Shown in pieces: positions 35,933 through 47,500 of a DNA stretch of 64,000 nucleotides (positions are counted from its first letter, which is position 1; the number at the start of each line of letters is the position of its first letter). Location of the stretch: contig BQMF02000200.1 in assembly GCA_027922465.2 (NCBI GenBank), positions 434,001 to 498,000 of the forward strand, written 5' to 3'. This DNA is from Turritopsis dohrnii. Taxonomy: Eukaryota > Cnidaria > Hydrozoa > Anthoathecata > Oceaniidae. Below the pieces are notes generated by a model, which made no database searches, was not told the origin of the DNA, and saw only the letters and a program-made list of their open reading frames with translations. A program made the position numbers and the translations under genes.

Positions 35933-38900
35933 TTAACTGCCGACGTCGGAAAGAACGATCTTTTCCATCGTTTTCTGCAGATAGTCCTGATAGTCGGACT
36001 CCGATACCAACCACTCTTGCACTGGTCTCTTGGCACGTGCGTCCTTGAACATCTTTTGCGATAGAAAGTGTGTCACCGAGCAGTGGACGAACACCTCTCT
36101 CAATGGTTCGTGCACAGACCACTTTTGGGCGAACGAAAAATAGATTTCGAAAGATGTTGTACCAGCCATGCCGTTTTTGTACGCATCCAATGACGGCAAG
36201 AAGCCGTTATAGAAGCTGAACACCAACGTGGGTTGAGACCGTACCAACGCTTTCGTTTGACCCAATATATTATCCGAATAGAACACCTTGGCCTGGCACA
36301 AGCGGGTGGCGTATATATCACCGTTCGGTTTGTTCTCTATCACCAAGCCACGTCGGATCCAGTTCAGTGTCCGTTTAGTGTTAGCGTCTTCGGAGTTTGG
36401 GTAATACATCTGGTCGGCTTCTAATGGCCCCCAGATACCCGACAGCATCTCCTTAGCTCCGTCCCCTCCCACGACTTGCGGCGGAACCGGTAAAGGAGGT
36501 TCGTATGCGATGCGAACACCTTTCTGGTTATTAAAAATCTCACATCTGACTTCCTTCTCCGATAGGTACAGCTTGATGCCAATAGCTGAAAAGATTGAAG
36601 ATTGTACTTTCATAAAAAAATATAATTAAACACAATTTAGACGAAAACACCAGATCAAATTCGGTATGATCCCACCATTTTTTCTCATTTTTTTGATTGC
36701 TCCATCTTATTTTTTGTTTCTCTCTTTTCATTAGAAAATTTCATTTTCTTGTGTTTCAAAAACTATTGAAAACTATTGAACTACTACGTAATACTGCTAT
36801 AGAAATGTACTCCTCCACAGTGATTTTTAGACGAATTTGCTCGGTTCACGCATTCACACAATACATTTTTATGGTGAGAAATCTGTTTGCAAATATACTT
36901 GCTAAATGTATTTGCTGAAAAAATCACTGCGGAGGAGTGCAATTCTATAGATGGGCACCCCAAAAATCCACATTATGTCCGTGAAAATGCACTTCACCGC
37001 AGTGCCTTTATTGTGACGATATCGCCCACTGGGATAGTCTGCTAAAGTACGTTTCATGAAGAAATGACATACTGTCTCAATTACGCAACAGAAGTCTCTT
37101 CCAACCGTGTAAGGGATGCATATAACAACAACATAACAACACACATTTAAAAAAAAAACAACAACTAGAAATGAAAGTAAAGAAACACCTGTGATAGGGA
37201 TATTGTTGTCGACTTGGTAGGAGTTCACCACAGCTGTTTGTCCAGCTGCTGCTGCATTGTTGAAGTGCATGTTATTGTTACTGAGTGCAGACTCCTTCAT
37301 CAAAATTCTCTGTGTGAAAAAAACATTAACAATAAATCACAGAGAACTCAAAAAAAAAAAAAAAAAAAAGGATTTGGAGTGATTGGGACGACAGAACAGG
37401 ACTTACTTCAATCTCTTCCAAATCATCATCATTCCACGTTTTAATGTGCACTAGATGGAGCAAAAAGTCCTCAATCAAACACCGAGCTTACTTGAAAACA
37501 TTCTAAGATTCTCATGTGAAATAAACATGACACTTGATGCAGTTAGAGATATTATGGTGTGGTAAAACAAAACCAATACTAAGTAATTAGATGTTCATAG
37601 TTTCAAGATATGAAAATAGTTACTGAAAAAAACAATGATCTTACTGTCCATCGGCATAGGTGGTGGTGGAGTCACTGCATCCTGCAACAAGAAAACGTAT
37701 ATGTCAGCAAATAAGCACCAAGAATTAAACTTCCAATTTATCTTAAAATGCATTACTGGCGAATGATTCAGAAGATAACTTTATGTGTCTGCTGCAGTTT
37801 CTATAAAAGTGGAAATTTGTTTCCCTTCCTTACGGACAGAGGAACTTGGACTGTAATGAACAAATGCTACCACAAAAGTTAAGTATTGGAGGGTTACCTT
37901 TTTTTGTGACAAACCAACTATTCATAGTGAAAACTCACCTCCTTTTGCATCAGATACTGCTTGATTTCATCGATTTTCGATGTTGAAGTGTAACCTATCA
38001 AACACAAAAAATAAATGGAACAAAATGATGATTATTTCAACTGGATAACGGCGATGAAATTAGTGTGCTTTCGTAATCTTTAGGTCTGTGTTCAACAATA
38101 GTGTTAACTGCGCTGAGTATAATTAGTCAAACATTGCGTGTGAAATCATCATTGAAAATTAGCTAGGTGAGCAAATTTAATTTACATCCAAAAGCAGTTG
38201 GTTGTTTAAAGGGGACACTATTACAGGAAAGTATAGGTGGACCAGATGTTTCAAATAATCTTCTTGTGTATTCATGACTTGATTTAGCATCACTCCAATA
38301 ACTTCATCGATATTATTCAAACATACTAAAGAAGCTTTCAGAGTAATATAATTTTCAGTAACATCAGAAAGATTTTCAAACATTTCTTCTCATTTTTGTA
38401 AGATTGTGTTTACTTCGTTTTCACTGGAAATATTCTATGACTTGAGCCGAAGGAAGTCCAAAATGTACCTTATAGCACAGACATGCACATATTAAGTGTG
38501 TGCATGGCCAAATGCAAAATTAATTCAGTTCCAGGTCTGGCAAAACATTTTGTGTGGGATACTATCTTATGTATAACAGTGAGTGTGCATATACTCAGTT
38601 GGGAAAAATTCACAGTGCCCTTTTATCCTTTCCGCCTGGCCCAATCAGTGTAAGAAAAGTTCTTTTTTGTCAGTTTTAGGGTAGCAGCAATGGTGTAACA
38701 TCTGTTTTTTTTATCACAGGCTACCATTGTATTTCATCCCCCAATCAACTGCTATATCACGTTGTTAAAAACATTTCAATCCATTTTTTTCAAAATTAAA
38801 AACAAAAGTAATTTTTTTTATCTTTTATTTTTTTTTTTAAATGGGTTGTTGCTCCCTGCAAGGCCAAAGCCACTACTAGGCAGAGAGCTACAAGACGAGA

Positions 38901-40462
38901 AAAGGTGGCGGTTAACCTTGGATTTAAAAGATTGCAGATCATACTCAGCAGGAAAACAACTAATGAGGGAGGATATTAAATCTGGGATATTAAAACGATA
39001 AAGAAATGGAAATGTTTTTCTCCTATGAAATTCCTCATCTTTCACCTGGATAGAAACACAGGTAGTCTGTTAATAACAAAAAAACCTACTGTCATTCATT
39101 TGTGATGATTCGTCTTGGTAAGGTGTGGGTGGCATGTCTGGGGATGGATACATTGATGTTGTTGATGCCGATGGCTAAAAGGTTGTTCAAAACAATTACA
39201 ATAATTGAATGAGAAGTTGAATTGCAGGAAGCAAGTTATTTGATATTGATGAAATACATTAGCATAATAGCCAATTCAAAATTATATTTTTGTGCCAAAC
39301 TCTAATTTATATTTACTGCGAAGAATGAATGCAAAGCTAATGTTTGTTTGGTTGGGAAGACAAACAGTTCCATAATTTGGCCTTTTTACCGTGCGTACCC
39401 AATTCTTGATTCATAAACTTCACAAGATAAAACTTTCTATTCTTAGCAGCATGATCCCACCAGTAAAAATTATAGGAAAATCACTGCTGATGAGTACAAT
39501 ACTATAGAAAAGCATGGAAATACACAGACCAATTCAATGAAAAGTCATTGAAATGACTCTCTGATTTTTGACAATCCTTATAGAGAAAATTACGTTATGC
39601 ATGTTAAAATTGCAAAAGCACTCTTAACACTTACCACTAAGTAGTCGTTCATGCAAACAGTCGGGGCATTTCGGATTCTTTCCATTTCACCTGTAAAAGT
39701 AATAGAAAATTTAAAATCTGTAAGTGTTTATACAATACTATATACCAATAATACAAACATACTTGGAGTTCTGAATCGGTAAACACGGTAAGGATCGTTA
39801 CCATCCAGTTGATGGAGTGATGTCATTTCCTCAATATCTGGCATTTTATGTAAAGCATTACGAAATCGAGTCTTCCATGTGGAAACATCTGAAGGATCAC
39901 CTGGCGTATAACGTTTTGTATGCCTCGCCCATTCACGAAAAATCTTGGCATCCTATTTCAAAAAATTTTATAGAACTATTTCCTACTATCAAAAAGGAAC
40001 AGGAATAAAAATGTAAAAATAATTGAAAAGTTATTTTTATATTAATAAACTGTTCGAGTCTCCATTCTTTTACAAACAGTGAATTTATAGTCAACATAAA
40101 AGACTTGTTTGATAGTATAGAGAGTTCAAACATTAAAGATAAGTTTCCAGTAAAAAAGAACCTAATGGTTTGATTATTAAAGTTGCCTGTGTTTTATAGT
40201 TATGTCAGAATTATTATCTCATTTGATTGAGCATTAATCCAGACAGGAACACAGGTGAGTGTTACAAACATACCCTTTCTTCATCAAACCCAGGTCTCCC
40301 ATAGTGCTTCCATGCCAGTTTAAAAATTCGAAGATCTTTATCTATCCACTCACATCCTGGGCAATTTTTGGTGTCCAACTGTTCAGACAACCAAGAACGC
40401 AAACGCTGACGAGGTTGGCCTTGGTCATAGGTAGCTGGACTGGGCAAGGAATCATCCATCAC
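35933..40462 (-). CDS. Interferon regulatory factor B (9 exons, 476 aa)
   Basis: Exons: 40462-40274, 39952-39763, 39690-39635, 39174-39090, 37994-37939, 37681-37645, 37450-37407, 37309-37189 and 36585-35933. Phases are compatible throughout and the total is 1,431 bases. The DNA-binding domain (about residues 17-125) has all five tryptophans (SWLSEQL, EWIDKDL, AWKHYG, EWARHT, TWKTRFRNALHK). Exons 1 and 2 have exactly the same lengths as in IRF-A (189 and 190 bases), showing tandem duplication. The association domain fills the last exon (GIKLYLSEKEV, GVRIAYEPPLP, ATRLCQAKVFYS, FSFAQKWS). The middle is Pro/Ser-rich (SPDMPPTPY, VTPPPPMPM) and acidic (NDDDLEEIE), suggesting an activation or regulatory linker. 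It lies in the same orientation as IRF-A, about 5.1 kb upstream of it. Confidence 0.9.
36784..36845. repeat. Half copy of the 120-bp palindromic family, IRF-B intron
   Basis: CTATAGAAATGTACTCCTCC, then ACAGTGATTTTTAGACGAAT and TTGCTCGG match the right arm of the family. Confidence 0.55.
36897..37032. repeat. 120-bp palindromic family copy, IRF-B intron
   Basis: The left arm contains AAAAATCACTGCGGAGGAGTG and the right arm ends CGATATCGCCCACTGGG. It lies just downstream of IRF-B exon 8, in the intron before the last exon. Confidence 0.65.
39465..39575. repeat. Degenerate 120-bp palindromic family copy, IRF-B intron
   Basis: AAAATCACTGCTGATGAGTA, then CTATAGAAA and CAATGAAAAGTC follow the family order but are diverged, and the ends are eroded. 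Confidence 0.45.
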
Positions 40463-43400
40463 TTCTTTAATAAATCTATGTCATAAACTGATTTTAGTAC
40501 TTTTGTTTATACATTTATACTATGTTTTTAGTCATTAGAAAATACTTTAAATACTTAAAAATTCTAGTTTCCAAGACTACAATGTTAAAAAGATTATTGA
40601 ATTAATCTGATTGGTTTCTTTTACCAAATGGTATCTAAAACTTAAAAAAAGCTGTAAAGGATGAGTTTCTTGTGAAACTTAAACAGAAACTAAATTTGAT
40701 AAGGAGTTTCCAATAAAATGGCGCAACCTTTTTAAACGCAAGAATTTTGAACTGAACAAATTACTATAAATGCTGTAGCATAAAATTCCACTGATCACGT
40801 CTTAGAGGACATTTTAATAACAGTGAAGGTATATATCACCTCTGCAGGTATCAAATCTATAAAAATACTGTTTCTTTTGAAACTTAACAGAAACTAAATT
40901 TTATAAGGAGTTCCAATAAATATGACGCAAAGTTTTTAAACATATATACAATACAACTATATTGTAGCATGCACTATTGCCTGTCGCAAGGTAGTGCATG
41001 AAATATTAAGTTCAGAAAAAACTTGATAGATGGCAATGGTATTTACATAACCATTGCCACGATTAAGTCATTTTCCTTTTGAACACTAAATGACCTTAGG
41101 CATCAAATATTCTCCATATTCTGTATCAAATGATCAAATTAAGTTTATTTAAATACAAATTAACACTTCAAAGCCTTTTAGAGGCTGTAACTTTGAGTTT
41201 TATATTGTTTAGGTATGTAGTGTAAACTCATAGACATTATAATAAATCAACATTATAGATTTGCCTACTAGGAAACAACACTTCTTCAAATTAATAAAAC
41301 CACTATTCTATTCTTTTGTATCTAATATCATTATGGAGTTGTATTTCCTATTCGCACTCTCCCCTAAATGTATCTGATACTTTAGCCCTAACCCTAACCC
41401 TGACCCTAAAACATCCTGGACGGGAGAGTGGGGGGAAATAGTGAAAAGGAAATAGCGCTTATCATTATTATGTGTGTTTGGAAAGATCACATGATCCATG
41501 CACTATGATACACAGCACAAGAAGTAAGCCACTATAATACAATCATTAGTTGCGATTCCAAGAAAAAAGTACGCCAAACAAAGAGAAGATCAATGTTATT
41601 ATCACTTTAAAGTCCTGAATTGCTTCGTGACTGCAATCAATAAGACAAGAAAACAGTTATGAAGAGCACATCAATATAAGCAAAATGAGCAAAAAAGGTT
41701 ACCTTGCGAAACACAACACTGCACTGCCTTAAAAAAGAAGAAACACCGATCGTGAAGCTATGAATTAAAACCCGTAGTAAACCGCTGATCTTTTCTCTTC
41801 CAATACCTCTTGTTGTTTGATTGTATGAATTAAGTATTTGCAAGTGACTAACTTTCAGTATTGCAAAAATCGAAACTTAAAGACAGCATGGAAATTTCAG
41901 AATGTTTCGTGCTCATAAGAAAAACAAAACAAAGCGAAACCGGAAAATAATAGGAGAAAGCTACCCCCACAAATTTCTAGATTTTGATTATCGGTTACCG
42001 GAAATTTGGAAATGACGAGTGAGGAAACATTCCGAAACATCGGTCACATTCACATTCTGAATGATAATGATGGGTCACCTCTTATGTTAGCCTTTTTTAG
42101 CTGTAAACTTTTTTAGATGTAACTATCAATTTTTAGCACATTACTTTTATTTCCATGCCGGTGCATGTTGTCTTTCTTTCATGATTGAGTCTGTTTTGGA
42201 ATTTAATTTTTAATAAAGTTTATGAGCTGTGGAAATGAAATGATTTTTCATTTATCAGTTTGTTTTCAAAGGATTGACGTCAGAAATTAGAAGGTCCGGT
42301 TTTGAATAATATAGACAACATTTTCCAGTTAATGTTTTGTGTTTATTATTTACAAGTTATGCCCGAAAAACTAAAACTATTATGAAAATGTAAAACTTTA
42401 TGCATGTGATGAAGCCGTTCACTCTCGGAAATGAGTCATTAACATTAAGCATCCTTTTAGACCAACAAATGAATAGAAATAAAATTGTTAGGGGCTATTG
42501 CACTTTATTCATTATTATTCATGATTTTGATGCAGAATCCGAAGTATTACAGAAAAAGTTTTGGGCATCAGTAGAAAAATTCGATAGGAAGTCAACAAAA
42601 GTTTTGAGAGCTATTAAAGTATATAAATACGCTAAAAATGCCTCCAAATGTTATACAGCACTATGAATTGAGCAATGCATTGAGATCCTTTAATTTCTTA
42701 TATCAAAAAGTGAAGACTATAATATATATAATATACTGGAAATACGACTGTACAGATTTTCTGAAATAACAATAATATTGATATATAAGTTACTTCAGTT
42801 ATGTTGTGTTGTTGTATTTATTGTGATGACTATTTTTTACGCTCAAAAGTGGTTGTCAATGTCAAAATCGGTCTGTAATTAGCCCCTGAGAATAACACTT
42901 GCGGATATCTAAACTTATATATCCTTAATCCTAACCCTAACCTGTTGATTTTGAGATCGATATTCAGGTAATCAGCGTTAAATGCATGAATAATATTAGG
43001 GGGTATGAAAGTGCAATAGCAATTTGTTTGTTATAAAGTGTATGTTTATCTTGAAACCCCTACAAGTTTCAATACACAAGTGAATAAAAAGTTTTAGGAT
43101 ATGCTATATGTTTTTTAGCATAATTGGATTTTTTTTACCAAGAATAATGTTTGCTAAATTCATTTCGTAAAATATATATAATTTTGTATATATATAATAC
43201 GAAACTTTACTAAAAAACTTAACACTGAGAAAAACATTTTGAATGTTTTGCAAAAGATTACACCTTCAACATGATCAAAACAAAGATTAACACCTTGACA
43301 GGTTATTATTGTTATTCCATTATTACTACTGATGTCCATTTAAATTGTAAATGTTCATTGAAACACAAGGTTGTTGTGAGTAAAGAGAATGTGTGAACAA

Positions 43401-44533
43401 CATTCTGAGCAACAAAATAACTCAAAAGAAAACTCGAAATGTCTATCAAAATTTTCTAATCAAGAGTAATCAGTCATGTTTACTCAAAGTCTGTGAAAGG
43501 ATCAATCAAAGAAAAACAGAATTAATTAAACTATACCACTGAAAAATTAAAGCTTGTTTAGATAGATAACTGAAAAAAAATTTCTTTTGTTTTTTTTTTC
43601 TTCATGTAAACTAAGAATCAAACAAATCAAACTGTTTTGAACTATTTTGCGATTGTTATTCCTTTTTTTATTTTTATTTGATTTGTAACATTCCTTGAAA
43701 AACTATGTGAACATTTTAAAAGAAAGCCTCTATAATATAGGAAAACTTGAGTTGTCATAGCTACAACATTTGCTGAATGATTACTTGTCCTGCTAAAGGT
43801 AATCAGAGAACTGAAATTAATCCTGAATTAGAAACAAAAACAAATTTAAGAAAAGTGTTTAAAACAATCAAGACACTCTTTAGGAAAATGTAAATTGTAA
43901 AGGAATTTGAGATGGTTTTAAAAAGGATATACAAAGTTTAAAGGGATTATTGTGTCTAAAATGATAATTACCCAAATAATGATACAAAAAGGTTTGTATA
44001 ACAAGTCAGTTCACCCCTCCAAACACTATCTTGGGCACAGGAATGCCTTTAACCGATGTTTGAATAAAAGATATTGAACACTAAAAATATCGACGTTATG
44101 CATGTAAGTGTCCAAGGCTCAAATCTGCCAGGACGAGACTGCTTTCTATAAAATCTTTTGGTCCTAGTTTTGCATTCTGATCGTTTTGCTGAATGTCTAT
44201 TAAAATAAACGATTATATGTTCTAAATGACCAAATCAGCCGAATAATGGAAAATTTTGTTTTTGTTTTGCCAATAGAAAATGAAACTAATAATGAGGTCA
44301 TCTTTGAAAATTAAAATTGGTGAATTTGTCAGAACATTCTGTGTTGTTTCTTATGAATTAATAGAATAGAGCATTGTAGGAAAAATTTGTTGATGCTTTG
44401 TTGTTATAATAAACTTCATTAAACTACATGATTATAAACATAATTGTCATGATAAAGCCATTGATTATTACTATAGTTTTGACCTTTTGAAACTTATGTC
44501 AATCAATTCATTATTCTAAACAGAACACGAAAA
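40463..44533. other. Intergenic region between divergent IRF-B and IRF-C
   Basis: About 4.1 kb separates the two start codons, so promoters of both genes should be here. No confident coding sequence is seen. A frame at 42400-42666 (88 codons) is unrecognised. An inverted-repeat piece with telomere-like CCCTAACCCTAACCCTGACC lies near 41386-41405 inside a larger imperfect palindrome (CACTCTCCC about 41356 against GGGAGAGTG about 41422). A CCTAACCCTAACC run sits near 42940. Confidence 0.4.
41340..41455. repeat. Imperfect palindrome enclosing telomere-like CCCTAA units
   Basis: TATTTCCTATTCGCACTCTCC on the left pairs with GGGAGAGTGGGGGGAAATA on the right, around about three CCCTAA/CCCTGA units. 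This resembles a short inverted-repeat element rather than a true telomere. Confidence 0.45.
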
Positions 44534-47500
44534 ATGTTACCAAATGGCGGCTCTCCCTATCATCATGCCCCTTACAGTCCAGCATCTTCAACGATAAGTT
44601 CGGCTGATAGCACTGCTTCCGGCCATCAGCCACGTCAACGGTTGAGACCGTGGTTAATTGATCAAATAAACAGCGGTGAAATTCCTGGACTGATGTGGAT
44701 AGATAAAGAAAAAATGATTTTCAAAATACCATGGAAGCACTTTGGAAGACCTGGCGTGGATGAGCATAGGGACGCCATGTTGTTCAGGTGAGCAGATTCC
44801 TTGTTAATTATATTTCTGTTTTATTTCAATAGAGCAGAGTGGGTAATTATTTTCTAAAACTGCTATGTTCTGGTACTAACAGATTCATTTGTTAGTACTT
44901 TAATCCTTGTTAGTACTTTAATCCTGGCTGAGAATAAAGTAAGGACATTGTTTCTTATGAATTTCATTTTTAAATCAAATGACTGTTTGAAGGAATTGGG
45001 CGATTCACACAAAGAAGTTCAAAGTGGGTGACCAAAGCGATATTTCCACTTGGAAGACCAGGTTTCGATGTGCACTCCATAAGTTGTCTGATATTGATGA
45101 GCTTAACTCGATGAATCAAACAGAAGGTGACGAACCCTACAGGGTGTATCAATTCAAAAAGAAAGGTGACGATTTCATTTGTTTGTCTTTGTTACTATAG
45201 AAATCATAATCGGTATATATACCCTCCTGATGTTAGGTAGAAAGATTTCCTTTTGATTTTAAGATTTAAAGTTTTTTATTTGGTCATTTAAAAACTTAGG
45301 AGAGGGGGTGGGGGTGGGGGAGGGCAGGTTGGCAAGTTTGCTATTGTTCAAGGGGTAGAGGGTGAATGCTAAAAGTTTTAGGGAAGTCAGGGTTCGAATT
45401 AACACTTCCCAAAATGGGAAGTGATTTTGCAAATTGGCTCAGAAATTGCGAAGTCATTAAAATGTTCAGAAAATTGCAAAGTATGATATCCAGATTACAA
45501 TATACATTACAGATTATAATATACATTTTTTCTACAGATACATTCAGTTATTTCAACTGCAAAGGTATATCAAAATGTATTTTTCAAAATTTTTAATGTT
45601 GTCGCTACATACTTTATCATTCCAAAAATTATTGATCTTCTAATCATGTTAATAAATAGCGTCACAGTAACATTTAGTCATTTATTTCTTTATAATGACT
45701 TATTTCAAAGTTAAGTATAACAAGAAAATGTTTCTCACCGTCTCCTTTTATAAACAAGTGCAATTATTTTGTTGCTTAAATCACTGAATGGATCAACGTA
45801 AGTTATAAAAGGTTTTATTGAAAATCATCAAATTGTTGTGTTAAATTGTGTTGTGTTAATTACTGTAAAGACATTTTTGTGGCTTATTGTCAGTCTATAA
45901 ACAACTTTGAATTAACTTTATAGTGTTTCACATGGAAAAACAAAAACGAACAAATTTTGCGAAGTGAATTTTTTACGATAATTGAAACCCTGGGAGTGCT
46001 TGTCCCCTTTTGCAATCATGCTCAAAATATTCAGGTGTTATCTCTTGCTTCTACAAGACAACAGTTCAGACAGCATTTGATTTAGAATTTCTCTCTATTG
46101 AAAGACATGAAATATCTTTTTGACCTCATTGGAGTTTGAACTGCATAGTTCTCCAATTGAGACATTTATGTTGAAGTTCAACAATGACCTACTACGATAA
46201 AACAACATTTTGAGGAAAGCTTGGTTTATTTTGTTTTTAGAAATGGATTCAGATGTGGCATCATCAGTTGGATCTCCACTTAGTTTACCCATGGTTAGAA
46301 ACTTTAAATCATTGCATCTATTATATCCAAACTTATTGTCAACGATTTCTAAGAATTGCCTAGGTTTATTATACAGACTGTACTGGAAACAGGACATATA
46401 ACATTATTATAAGCCTCATTTAGAAACTTCCAATTTGCATCATACTATTATCATGATCTTTTATGACACAAGTATTATGAATGAAATTAAAAGTCAAAGT
46501 CAAAACATGAATTAGGTCAAAGATACAACTTTGTATTCTGCAAAATGAAGCTTTTTGTAAAGTTTCCTCTTCAGGTAATGTATTTTTATATAAAGATTTA
46601 AGTATTTCTCATGGAAAGCTTCGTTTTTACATCATGACTTAATAATTTTATTAAATTTTATTCAAGAAAGAAGACATTAAAAGTATCATTGGTAGTATTG
46701 TGTAGTTCTTGATAGTATGTATAAATATAAAATTTTAATTGGATTTCCATAATAATGTATACTTTGTATCCAAACGTAGTGGTTAGAAAATGAAAAGCTC
46801 AGAGTAGTTACGTATGTTCCAAGTCTGTGGCCTATGTTACTGCCAGACTTTCCGGAGATTTCATAATGGTTATTTTACTTTGTAGTATTCTTGTTACTTA
46901 TTGACGTCAGTATGTCTTGAAAAGATAGCAACCAAATTTCAAATACATTTTCAAACAACATTTTGAGGCTAATAACCATGCCAGCATGGCTGTTACTGTA
47001 AGACAATAGTGATCATGGCTTTTTTCGCTTTTGTAAGGACTCCCCTTGGTTCGAAATGATTAATTTTTTTGATGACAGAAGAACATCAATATTTTGGATA
47101 CTGAGATGTTCAGCTCCTTTTCAACCGTTTCCAGTGGGCAAATTTGTTGAAAATCCCTGGGGAGGAGTGCATATCTATAGAAACAAACACTCAGTTTCAA
47201 TTTATAATACTCTTCATCTTATAGGGTTTTGATGATTTTAGTAGTATTAGCCTTGTCTTCCTTTACAAAACAAAGAGAGTCCTATTTTGGCTTGTAAGCT
47301 GCACACCCTTGTTTGTTCCATCCCTTTCGGTACATGTCTTCACACCATTTTTTGTTCTTCTCGTTCTCAGCACTCATATGAGGCATTATCTTTGGGTCGT
47401 AAGCCGGAATATATCCTTGGTATGTTTGCATGGCACACTCGCAAGGTTTGCTTGGATCCCACGATGTACGCCAGTTTGCATCCCACGAATTTGCTACCTT

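Noticed and set aside
41386..41410. CCCTAACCC units as an internal telomere
   Set aside because: There are only about three imperfect units, and they sit inside a larger palindrome with CACTCTCCC/GGGAGAGTG arms.
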